In this document: one piece after another, positions 53,998 through 64,000 of the stretch
Numbering within the stretch: the first letter of the stretch is position 1
How the letters are laid out: every line of letters starts with the position of its first letter
Source of the DNA: Aptenodytes patagonicus
Lineage: Eukaryota; Chordata; Aves; Sphenisciformes; Spheniscidae
Direction of reading: 5' to 3'
Assembly: GCF_965638725.1 (NCBI RefSeq)
Contig: NC_134951.1
Location: 4,030,001-4,094,000 of the forward strand
Length of the DNA stretch: 64,000 bases
Made by a program: the position numbers and the translations under genes
The notes under the pieces: generated by a model
Database searches by the model: none
What the model saw: only the letters and a program-made list of their open reading frames with translations
What the model was told of the DNA's origin: nothing

Positions 53998-55552
53998 TGC
54001 TGTATAAACGTACACTTTTCTATACATAGGGCATACAAAGTAGCATTATTCTTATAATGCTTATAAATGTGAAGGGGAATAGGACTTGAATTCTCATTAT
54101 GCTTTAAAAAACCAGGGTTTACAGGCTAAGCTTTGTCCTCTTCTTTGAAAGCGCTGCTGCCTTCAGTTTAACCTCGGAGGTAGGTCTGAAATTCGAAGAG
54201 CTGTTACGTGTATATGAATCTGGGGCGTGTTTCAAGAAGGCGATGCCCAGGTATGGGTTTATGGTTAATTAGCACTATGTTTGGTTATCCCAGTTGTTTG
54301 CCGTGCTAGCACGATGACATACTGCCTGGAGCGAGTTTTAAAGGTGGGCTGATGATGGAGCCTTACGGTAGAGTCAAGTCAGCCTTTGAAATCTGTTCAT
54401 GTTCACTACTTTTCCGTGTGCACTGTAAGTGTATTTGTAGATGCTATTTATGTGTAACTGTCATACGCTTTTATTCTTTAGGGAGGGATCCAGAATCTGA
54501 AACTATCTTCTAGCTACAGTTGAGGGCTGCTCTGCTCATTGAGCTTCATGCACAGGAGATTCTGGGATTAACAAGGGAGTCTTAGTAGATGCATGCAAGG
54601 AAGATATGTCTATTCAAAAGCTACTTAGGAGACTTTCAGAAATGACAAACTGGAGAGACAGGAAAGCCATTTTAGGTAAAATACCCGTTTCCGTGGATGC
54701 GAGTCTGAGCCATCGGCTCCTATAGCTATAGCATGCCTTGAGAAACAGCATCTGGGAACTTCTGACTTTATTTTTTTTCAAAGAAAAAATATCTTTCATT
54801 TTCAAAATGACTGGAAATACCCTATATGAAGCTCTCCATCCTTTTTTTTTGTCTTGTATACTCCAATAGCGTGTGTAGGTAAACACGGTCGAGTATTTTT
54901 TTTGCCTACAACCTGTTTGCTATGTTTTCTGTGACGATGCTTTGGCAGTTGCGAGTCTGTGACGCTCCCTGTAACCCTGCGGTGTTTCCTCAGTAAGTGG
55001 ATAACTGACATGACCAGATTTCTGTCTCTTTGTGAAGGAGTCTACATGCTGCAGGGAATGTGTTTTCTCATGAAAGTAACCTTCAAATGAAGATTCTGTG
55101 GTGAAGCCCAGCTATTTTAAACATTTGTTAAACTTGTATCTCTTGACTTTTTTGTATGTATCTTACTGTTTCATCTGTTGGCAAAGTATGCGTTTCCCAG
55201 GTATTTAAGCTCAAAAACCTCTAAGGTTGTGGCCTGTTATTGAAACTCTTTTATATTGTTTACGTTTCTGAAAAGACAAGTTTTTAAGCTTTGGCCGCTG
55301 TAGTAACTATCACATTGTTCAAGTGTAGTATTTGGCCCAATGGGCCAGCAGAGTTGGCCCGCCGTTCGTACTCTCCAAGGAAAGACTGGCTCAGGTTTTG
55401 TCCTCTGCCCTGCCAAAACAGGATTATCTCCTAGTGAACTTGTTAACGCTGAGCCGTCAGGTGAAGGGCTTTAATATGAGCTGAAGGGTCCGTTCTAGTC
55501 TTTCATAAGTCAGACCCTGGTGCTTACCCCCTCCGTTCCATGACACGTGTAA

Positions 55553-55558
55553 AATAAA
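55553..55558 (+). terminator. Alternative polyadenylation signal for TDH
   Basis: AATAAA about 2.1 kb after the stop codon, followed by GGCGGGTCTCACTCC and a T-rich stretch. It is the weaker of the two candidates by downstream context. Confidence 0.4.
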
Positions 55559-56283
55559 GAGTTATTGGCGGGTCTCACTCCATTTCTTTCCTTCACTCAA
55601 AGTCATGGGGTCTACTCCCCTCGCCTTTGTTCAGAGCTCCAGTCAACACTAACAAGAGTGAAGAGCAAGAATATTCGTTATTCTGAAACACCCTGTCCGT
55701 GGCTGTGACATCGCACAAACGCTTTGGATAAGGTGTTGCAGCAAAGGTGAAATTCAAACCTATGGCATTTTGAACGAAAGGGGGTTTTTTTTGGGGGGGG
55801 GTGGGTGTCGTTTGTTGTTGTTTTTTTTTTTTCCCCTTGCCAAAAGTTGCTGACTTCATTTAGGAGCAGCCATTTAAGAAACTTCTGTTTTGCAAAATCT
55901 GAAATAAACCATATTGCGAAGGAGGGTCGTTTGGAGGTAACAAGGTGGTGATGGTCAGGGAATGCGATTAGAGACGTGTACATGGTCCGAGTCCTGTTTG
56001 AAATTCTGGTTTTCAACCTGTGACCAATGATGCATGTATCTTTTTCCCTATCTTCCCCGTTAACTTCTGTTGTAACTATGTTACAGTATTTTTCTGTATT
56101 AAACCAATTTGATGTGGTACCAAATGTATAACTTTTGCTACCAGTTTGAAGTTTGACTTCTGGGCAGAGACTTCTCTCATGACATTTGAGCATTGTAGCT
56201 GTTAAAAATGACCTATTCAGGAAAAAAAAAAAAAGTTAAGAATATTTTTTCAAATATTGTAAGTTGTGGATGATGCCTACTTT

Positions 56284-56289
56284 AATAAA
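56284..56289 (+). terminator. Polyadenylation signal for TDH
   Basis: AATAAA followed 15-30 bases later by GT/T-rich CCTTGGTTTGTCGTCTTTGT, a classical cleavage-site context. It marks the most likely 3' end of the TDH transcript near 56,305. Confidence 0.7.
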
Positions 56290-56309
56290 ATCCTATGCAG
56301 ATGTATCCT

Positions 56310-57573
56310 TGGTTTGTCGTCTTTGTTTAGAGCACGCGAGAGCAGTGATGAAGGATGCCGGTTAGTGCTGAAGCCTTTTCTTCAGCCGCAGAAGTGGTGT
56401 GCGTGATTTTGAGGCACAGAGAAAGATCCAGAACACCCCCGGTCCCCAGCTTGCGCAGTGACTCTCAAACGTTTGTATGTACGTTTAACTTTCTGCTGAT
56501 TATTCCAGTTGCTCTGTGCGGCAGAGAGCCGCTCGCAGGCAGATACAGCTTGGTTCCCCTTTAACCTTCAGTGAGCCACCGGGCAGGCACGTGGGCTGTG
56601 CTCGTAGGTGGCAGCCGTCCAAAAAGTGCTGGGTTTCAAACATTCCTCTGCCACATCTCCATCTCTTAGCCCTTTCTCACGTTGGGAAGCCAGCTGGTCT
56701 GTCTGCAGCCGTGGTTCTGCCTCTCTCTACATCCGTGCAGCTTTGAAAGGGCAAGAAAAGAGCAATGGTGTTCTGAGGGAGGAGCTTTAACAAGCGCGTG
56801 CCAAGAATTTAAGATGGTAGGCTCCTCGTTTCTGCTGCTGTGCAGGTCTTGACTCCGGCTGTTGCACAACCAGCAATGCTGGTCATTGGGAGAAGTTTGT
56901 GCAGACATGAGCGAGAATGAGTGCGCTCCTAATAACTTACCGTGGACCCACCCTGCCTCATTAATTGACGAATAAACATTCCCTTCGGGTTAAATGAGGC
57001 CTTTCCCTCCTCCTGTGCCTCACCTTTCTAATGATGGGAACTTCTTGTGGAGGAAGCATTCCACCTGACGACCATTTAATGACTAACGCAGGCATTATGT
57101 TTCTTGCAGAACAGGTGAGGGTGTTACAGCACCATGCTCTTTCCAGCTACTTCACTTCGATAATTAGTTTGACTCTTGTTTACACATGCTCAGTCTGGCT
57201 TCTGTAAGTGCTATAGCTTCTGTAGCAGCTATAAGCTGCTGTAGCTGAGGGGAGGATTGCCATTACTCTTCAGGTCCTTCGTCAGGCTCTACAAAAACAA
57301 GTATTATTTCATTTGTCCCATTTTGCCTCCACCCTGTCCTTCAGAGATTTAAGAATCTCTGACCCTGTAATCCCATTCATGCAGAAAAAACAAAAGCCTC
57401 CTAACCTTTTTGCCTTTAATTCTCAGATTTACTTCTCCTTGCTGGCTTGCCTTGGAGTCAGCAATTGGCTTCATTGTCCTCGCTTTGCTGTTCCCATGTG
57501 AGAGGGAACGCACAGAGCTGAAGTGATGCTGACACCATGGTTATCAGTAGGTGTACACTAAAAAGCTTTAAAG
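56310..57573. other. Intergenic sequence, nothing recognised
   Basis: Unique sequence between the TDH 3' end and the CR1 copy. No coding, RNA or repeat feature can be supported on either strand. Confidence 0.6.
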
Positions 57574-58571
57574 GAATCATAGAATCATTAAGGTCGGAAA
57601 AGACCTCTAAGATCATCGAGTCCAACCGACAACCCAACACCACCATGCCCACTAAACCATGTCCCTAAGCGCCTCATCTACACGTCTTTTAAATACCTCC
57701 AGGGATGGGGACTCCACCCCTTCCCTGGGCAGCCTGGTCCAATGTTTAACCACTCTTTCAGTAAAGACATTTTTCCTCACGTCCAATCTAAACCTCCCCT
57801 GGCGCAACTTGAGGCCATTTCCTCTCGTCCTATTGCTTGTTCCTTGGGAGAAGAGACCGACCCCCACCTCGCTACAACCTCCTTTCAGGGAGTTGTAGAG
57901 AGCGATGAGGTCTCCCCTCAGCCTCCTTTTCTGCAGGCTAAACAACCCCAGTTCCCTCAGCCGCTCCTCATCAGACTTGTTCTCCAGACCCCTCACCAGC
58001 CTCGTTGCCCTTCTCTGGACACGCTCCAGCACCTCAATGTCCTTCTTGTAGTGAGGGGCCCAAAACTGAACACAGTATTCGAGGTGCAGCCTCACCAGGG
58101 CCGAGTACAGGGGCACGATCACTTCCCTACTCCTGCTGGCCACACTATTTCTGATACAGGCCAGGATGCCATTGGCCTTCTTGGCCGCCTGGGCACACTG
58201 CCGGCTCACGTTCAGCCGGCTGTCGACCAACACCCCCAGGTCCTTTTCCACCGGGCAGCTTTCCAGCCACTCTTCCCCAAGCCTGTAGCGCTGCATGGGG
58301 TTGTTGTGACCCAAGTGCAGGACCCGGCACTTGGCCTTGTTGAACCTCATACAATTGGTCTGGGCCCATCGATCCAGCCTGTCCAGGTCCCTCTGCAGAG
58401 CCTTCCTACCCTCGAGCAGATCAACACTCCCGCCCAACTTGGTGTCGTCTGCAAACTGACTGAGGGTGCACTCAATCCCCTCGTCCAGGTCATTGATAAA
58501 GATATTGAACAAGACCGGCCTCAAAACTGAGCCCTGGGGAACACCGCTCGTGACCGGCCGCCAGCTGGATT
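57574..58571 (-). mobile_element. CR1 LINE 3' half with open reverse-transcriptase frame
   Basis: A 5'-truncated CR1 on the - strand, about 1 kb. Its minus-strand frame is open for 290 codons (58524 down to 57652). It contains the reverse transcriptase catalytic box FADDTKLGG, preceded by [12 protein letters not shown], then the thumb and C-terminal region up to DEALRDMV. After the stop, its 3' end shows the CR1 hairpin region and ATTCTATG-type octamers (seen as AATCATAGAATCATT on +). The open frame lacks the endonuclease and most of the polymerase, so it cannot be autonomous. Lack of stops and similarity to the copy at 1849-2606 suggest a young insertion. Confidence 0.95.
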
Positions 58572-61500
58572 GAACTGGGAGCTCTGCTCCTTCTCAAGGT
58601 GTGAGTGCTGACGGAGCGTGCTTGTTCAGCTTCCCCTGGGTTTTGAAGTCAGTACTAAGCTATGTGCCTCCGTGGCAATGCGCTATTAATACCCGGACTG
58701 CTGAATTTGAAACGGGGCCCGGGGAAAGGGTCTTTCTGTCATCCTGAAAGTCACCGCCCAAGCCTGGGATAGAAATGCAAATCCTGCCTGGGTCTGGGTC
58801 CTGTTGCAATGATTAATTCCTAAGATGTTAAACTTAATTCCTTTGTTTAAGCCCATATAGACGCAGCTGCTTTCTGCTCTTGGCTGCTTAAGACATCAGA
58901 GAGAGGTGCAGAAGAGGAGGAACCTTCTTCCCTTAGTGAAACAGCGTGAGGGCTGCGGGTGATTAACCCCTGTGCTTTTGGAAAACCCCTCCTTTTTCTC
59001 CTCAGGATGGTGTCGGGCTCTAACAGACGGTTTGTCGGGAGCTCTGCGTGCCTCCAGGGAAGAGAAGACAAGCCCCGGGGAGGTGGAGAGAGGAGAGCGC
59101 CAGGGTTAGCCAGAGGGCAGGAGCGTGGCTCCGGGGGGGGCTGGGATGCCCGCCTTGCATTCCCCACTCATGACACCTCATGTTTCGGGCAGGGTTGGGG
59201 GCTTTCCTGGCCCCCTCGGGGCAGGCTGTTTCTATTTTAAACGAACGTTAGCTGGCACTGAGAAACCTTTGCCCTTCTCCCGGAGGCTCGGGCCAGACGA
59301 GCGCTCTTCAGGCTATTTTTGGATTCATACCATAATTGTACGTGATGCTAAATTCACCGCGGGTCTGAGCGCCCGCGGCTGTCCTTCCTGGGTGCTTCAT
59401 TTATGTCTCACGGGGGTGGCTGTGATGATGCCTACCTCTTCAAGCCAGGGCCAGCTTCTGGAATGAACCTGGGTGTTTAAAGATGACAGTAACTCCGTAC
59501 AGCAGCTGAGAGCACACGCGGCTGGCTTTTGCCAGCGGAGGCAGGATTCAAAAGACATTTGTGCTTCAGCAGCACCGTTGTGGAACTCAAATCTGGAGCG
59601 GGCATTGCTCAGCCAGGAAAGAAATTTGCTTCCTGTACCTGGTACTGCAATTGGGAACAATTTAGGACATTTTCATTCAAGCTGGCAGTGATTATCTGTG
59701 CATTTTTGAGGACTCAAGCCGACAGATTGGTAAAACTGAGATCCAGTTCAGCGCTGGAGTGGTTGTTTAGTACAACCACCATCCACCCTGACCAAGGGGT
59801 TGCTTCTGTGCATTTAATATCTTCCAGTAGATGTGTTTTCTATAGACCTTGTGCAGTCTCCCTGAGGAGCAAACAAGCTCCTGAGAAGGTTCAGTGCACA
59901 GGTTAGCGTTCAGCTTTGAGAGGATTTCATCTTCTTGCCAAAAAACATAAGCGGCTGAGTGACACCTACACACCAAGCTGCCCTCTCCCCCTCTCTCAGA
60001 TGGGTCCCTGCAGCAGAAAAGATCTAAAGTGCAGGGTGATACTTCTTCTGACCTCAGGTAGAGAGCGCTCTGACATCCTGCAAAGCAAAGTCCTACAAAC
60101 CATTCAATAATTCCATTCTGCTTCCCTCTCCCTCTGGCCATCCTGTAAAGCGTGGGCGCACCTCGTTTACCTCTCATCCTTCCAACGAAGGTCTGAGATT
60201 CTCCAGCCAGTCTGAGGGTCCCCCAAGATCTTCCCAGGAGCTGCTGCAGGCTCTCACTGCTAAATGCTTTTCTAGCTGAAAGCGCCAACTTCAAAAAAAA
60301 AAAAAGGAAAAGTGCTGGTTTCAGTGACGTTTCATGTGGAAAATATACAGATTTCCTATAAATGACATTTTTTTGAGTTAAGTCAGAAACTTCCCATATA
60401 GATTTTACTAGAACAGGATGTTCAGTTCTGTTTTTTCCAGAGCAACCTTTTATCTTGAAATGTGTTTCACCTCAGAGGATTTCGGACAGTGAGGAACTCC
60501 ACTCCTTTCCTGATCCAGAAGGCATTTCCCCAGCACAGGAATGCTAATTTCTCTAGCTGCCACGTCTTCCCAGGCTGCTTGGGCAGACCTCATCGGAGCA
60601 CCAGGAAAAGCAGAAACCCCTTACAGATGTCAATGCTTGAAGGCCTTCTTACTTCTTTGTATTATTGTGGTCAGTTTGGTCTTTAAACACAGAGCGATCC
60701 CCATGCCACCGTGCAGACGCAGGCTGGAAAGATCGTTCTGGCCCTAGAGTTTTAGTCTTACTGCATGATGAGAGGTGGATAGGGACAGATGGAAGAGGAA
60801 AGAAAAATGGGCTTGGAGTCATGGTTGGGGGCAGATAGACCTGGGTGGTTTGAAGACACCTCTGTACATCTCCTCAGCTCTTCTGAAGGTTTATGTAAAG
60901 CTGAACGGAAAACAGCTGCAGGAGGGATTATTTCTCAGCACAGACGTAACCTCAGGTTTCTCAGCCGAACTTTCCCAGAGGAGCAAATGAGACCCTTCAC
61001 GTGAGCTAGCTCCCGGCGTGTGCGCTGGTTGTGGGTGTCCTCGGATCCATGGCTTTGACTGACACCAACTGCCACTGTCCTGGGGAGGAAAGCAGCTGAG
61101 GGTCCGAATCCCTGTCAGTTTGGGAGTGAGGAAAATAGCCTTGGGGCAGGAAGGGGATTTGGGGCTGGGGGGGGAACAGCACTGTTTTACCCAGATTACA
61201 GCTGATGCCCGTTCCCATTACGTTACCTGCCAACCCCATCCCTGGGAATAGGTCAGGGATTAGCCCAGAGCAAGAACCATACCCAGCCCGCAATTTTGAT
61301 GCAGTGACCCTGTTTTGGAGGCCAAAGAACTCCAATATATGGCTACAGCCGGACTGTGCCAGCCGGAGAGGGCCCAGGCTCTGCTCAGGTTTGTCGTGCG
61401 GGTGTCTCAGTGTCCAGTATGGGGAACCAAGAAGCAGAAGAAAGGGGATTTGCCACAGCAGTGTGGATTGGGATGTGCCCCTCCTTGGGGCCCCACACCA

Positions 61501-64000
61501 ACAGGCTTGGCCATCTCCAGCCTACCCTTTCCACCAAGGTCCTGGGACTTGGCCAACCAGCCACGCTTGGGAAGAAGCATGTGGAGGCTCTTAAATATCT
61601 TCTCCTAACCAACATCTATGTCCCCTGGCCTTCTTAAGCTCAACAGATGTGTCCTCTGCCTTGCTGATGGTTGCTCAGCATGTCCCTGCCTTTGTTCCTG
61701 GTCCTGTGGGCCTCCGCAGTCCCCTCCTTGTCCAGGGGAAAGGGCTGGGACCATGCTCCCGGCAGGATAAACGCATCCCCAGGAATTTCCCTCCTGCAGT
61801 GAGGTCACAGCATGTTCCTGGATGGGTGGGATGACCTTTAGACCAATCCTCAATAGAGGAGGTTCTTGGCAGGGGACGTCAGAGTGCAGCTCCAAGGACA
61901 CCAGTGAGCCGATCATTTTTTGGCAAAAAAGAGCATTGCTGCAAGGATGATCTCTCCTTACCTGTCTGGTGCAATAGGTCCTTAATCTCTCCAACCTTTC
62001 CGTAATGCCAGGGTAAAGACCCGTCATCAGCAGAGCTGTTGCGAAAGCAACGTGTCAGAGGAGACAAAGCAAAGTCCAGAGTTCATCCACTGACCATCCG
62101 CTTCCCCTCCAGCTGGCGCTGCCGGTTCTTTGCATCTGAAGCCCAAGATTCATGAGATTTGGTGCATTTTTTAAAGCCTTGCCTCCTGGAGTCTTGTGAC
62201 TCTGAGGGACTCTCATATGAGGATTAGAAACAATCCCTACCTTTCTAATCCTTATAATTTTAAGGAAAAAATAATCTTCTGCAAATGAATATGAACTGTA
62301 TGAGCTCAAAAATCTGTAATTAATTTTCAAAAGTGCAGGGTTATAATATTTTATTACTATTTTATTTATAATCATTGTTTATATTTTAATTATCTCACTT
62401 AGTTTAGTGGACTCTCAGTTTTTCACTATATGGCCACAGCAATATTCATACATTCTTTTGGTGAACACAGGATTTACACTGTTCTTGCTCGGATATGGCT
62501 GGCCAACATTTCCTAAATTGTGATAAACTGCTAAAAAGACATTTTCTGTAGAGTGTCTTACAGGGAGCTCGTCACTGAGTGTCTTTAGTTACACAGACAC
62601 ATCACCCCAAGGATGCCGTTTCATGGAATAAGTGGTATATTGAGCTCCAGCCCTAGAGAAACTTGGTTTGGTATGGATTTGTGTCTTGCAGCTGATTGAC
62701 GTGGGTGCCTAATAATGAAATAAAAAGTGTTCCTTTTGCAAATAGATGCCCCTTCCCTCTGCCTGAGTCCAGCCCCCTCACGCCCACACATGTGTCCCTC
62801 CACGATCCTCCCCCTTGCACTTGCCTTTGGGGAATGCGAAGGGAGGAAAGGACAAAAAATGAGCAATTTCCCTTTCTTCATATTACTCCTTTTTTTATGT
62901 CATCTCTCCTCCCTCCCCATCTGCTTGTTTTTTTCCATGGTTATGTGTGTGTTACACAGGTTTGAAGGTGTGCCGGGGCCAAATAGGTGTCACAGCTGGC
63001 CCTGTTGAAGCCAAATGTAATTTGGAACCTGGGAATAACCCCAATTCCTCCTGCAATCTCTTCCCCACTTGAAGGTGGTATGAAACCTGACATGTATAAC
63101 AAAAAAAATCCCCGACCAGGTAACAGCCATCTTTACCAGTGCTGAGGGCAGGAGGAGAGGGAGTCAATGAGGTGCAGATCCTGCTCGTCCAAGCCCAGGA
63201 CAGCTGAGCTTCTGGTTTCCCCACCAGACCATGCAGCAGCCTCCCTGGAGGAGCTGCTACTGCTCAAGTGTGCCGATGGGGACTGCAGGGGTTTGTATCT
63301 GGCGTGTGGGTAGAAAGTGGACTCTGGCAAAATGTGGGCTCTTGCCAGGAGCAGAAGGACCCCAGCGCTCACTAGGGATTCAGCGTGTCCCCATCACTCC
63401 ACTGCACTGCAGGTCCAAACTTCCCTGTGGACATCAGCTCCACACGCCCAATGGTGTGTTAAGGTTCAGCCCTTGACTTGCACCGTGGCACCGCCTCTTT
63501 CAGCCCTCGCCCATGAATATCACCTCCTCCATTAACCGTAAAGGACTTGCAAAGCCTCATGATGACACCAAGCAGAGGACAGGGTCTACCCAGAGGTTTG
63601 CTCAGCTGCTTTCTCTGATGGCTGGCTGATGAGCTGCCAGGAAAACAGCAACACCTTTATTTCTTCATCCGGCTGACCCTCAGCCTTGCGGTCCTCTTGC
63701 TGGGTGGAAATGCTGCCCCATCCATTGCACAAGAGCAGCAGGGTCTCACTCGAGACACGTTGTAGATGACAGAGCAGATGTTTGAGCTGCCGATGACCCA
63801 TGTCTTGCCCAGGGGTATTTGCTCTGCTGGCAGCGTGTCCCGGGATCAGCGCCAGGAGCAGATTTTCCACCCCCAGCCTCCCCGCCTGGCAACAGGGGCT
63901 GGGACATTTGCCCAAGATAACGCTGAGCCTTTGGGAGAGAGAGGGGGGGATGTTTCTCATATGTCCCCAGGCACGTATGCCCGCCAGTGACCCCTGCGGG
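58572..64000. other. Intergenic sequence, no gene recognised
   Basis: GC-moderate unique sequence. In mammals FAM167A lies next, facing TDH. I looked for its conserved C-terminal coding segment on the - strand and did not see it, so it presumably starts beyond the window. The open frames here have no recognisable motifs. An A-run sits at about 60,293-60,305. Confidence 0.55.

Larger units (their letters stand above)
53432..56305 (+). other. TDH: TDH 3' untranslated region (inferred)
   Basis: AT-rich sequence without exon signals, from the stop codon to just after AATAAA at 56284-56289. It includes a (GA)n microsatellite and several A/T runs. An internal AATAAA at 55553-55558 could give a shorter form. 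Confidence 0.65.

Noticed and set aside
57742..58530. 262-residue + strand open frame
   Set aside because: It is antisense to the CR1 reverse-transcriptase frame and has no independent support.
58572..64000. FAM167A, expected by mammalian gene order
   Set aside because: Its conserved C-terminal coding segment could not be found on the - strand; it probably lies beyond the window.

Overview
The window is vertebrate genomic DNA, almost certainly from a bird. It has split genes with GT-AG introns, several CR1 LINE fragments ending in the bird-typical ATTCTATG octamer, an ERV-type solo LTR, a CpG-island promoter and no operon-like organisation. Two protein-coding genes can be recognised, both on the + strand: MTMR9 (myotubularin-related protein 9, 3' part only) and TDH (mitochondrial L-threonine 3-dehydrogenase, complete). 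The same two genes are neighbours at human 8p23.1, so this is a conserved syntenic block.

Layout. 1-7342 is read as an intron of MTMR9 carrying a CR1 copy and a CR1 tail. 7343-18189 holds the last seven MTMR9 coding exons (410 codons), followed by a long 3'UTR to about 22,030. About 22,030-42,180 is intergenic: an intact solo LTR with 5-bp target duplications at 27,252-27,818, CR1 debris, a 25-bp A-tract, a perfect 12-bp hairpin, and no gene I can name. 42,200-42,900 is a CpG island with CCAAT, GC-box, ETS-like and CRE/ATF-like motifs. I infer it to be the TDH promoter and non-coding first exon. TDH coding exons run from 48,126 to 53,431 (373 codons), with a 3'UTR to about 56,305. 56,310-64,000 is intergenic apart from a long CR1 copy on the - strand (57,574-58,571). 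FAM167A, the next gene in mammals, was not found before the window ends.

Function. The two genes do not form a pathway. MTMR9 is a catalytically dead myotubularin that partners with active MTMR6/7/8 phosphoinositide phosphatases. TDH starts mitochondrial threonine breakdown and is intact here, although the human orthologue is a pseudogene.

I found no new biological system. The items most worth a second look are a set of exon-like minus-strand open frames in the 30-42 kb gap, the ATF/CRE-like hairpin, the solo LTR, and two similar CR1 copies in opposite orientation flanking the locus.
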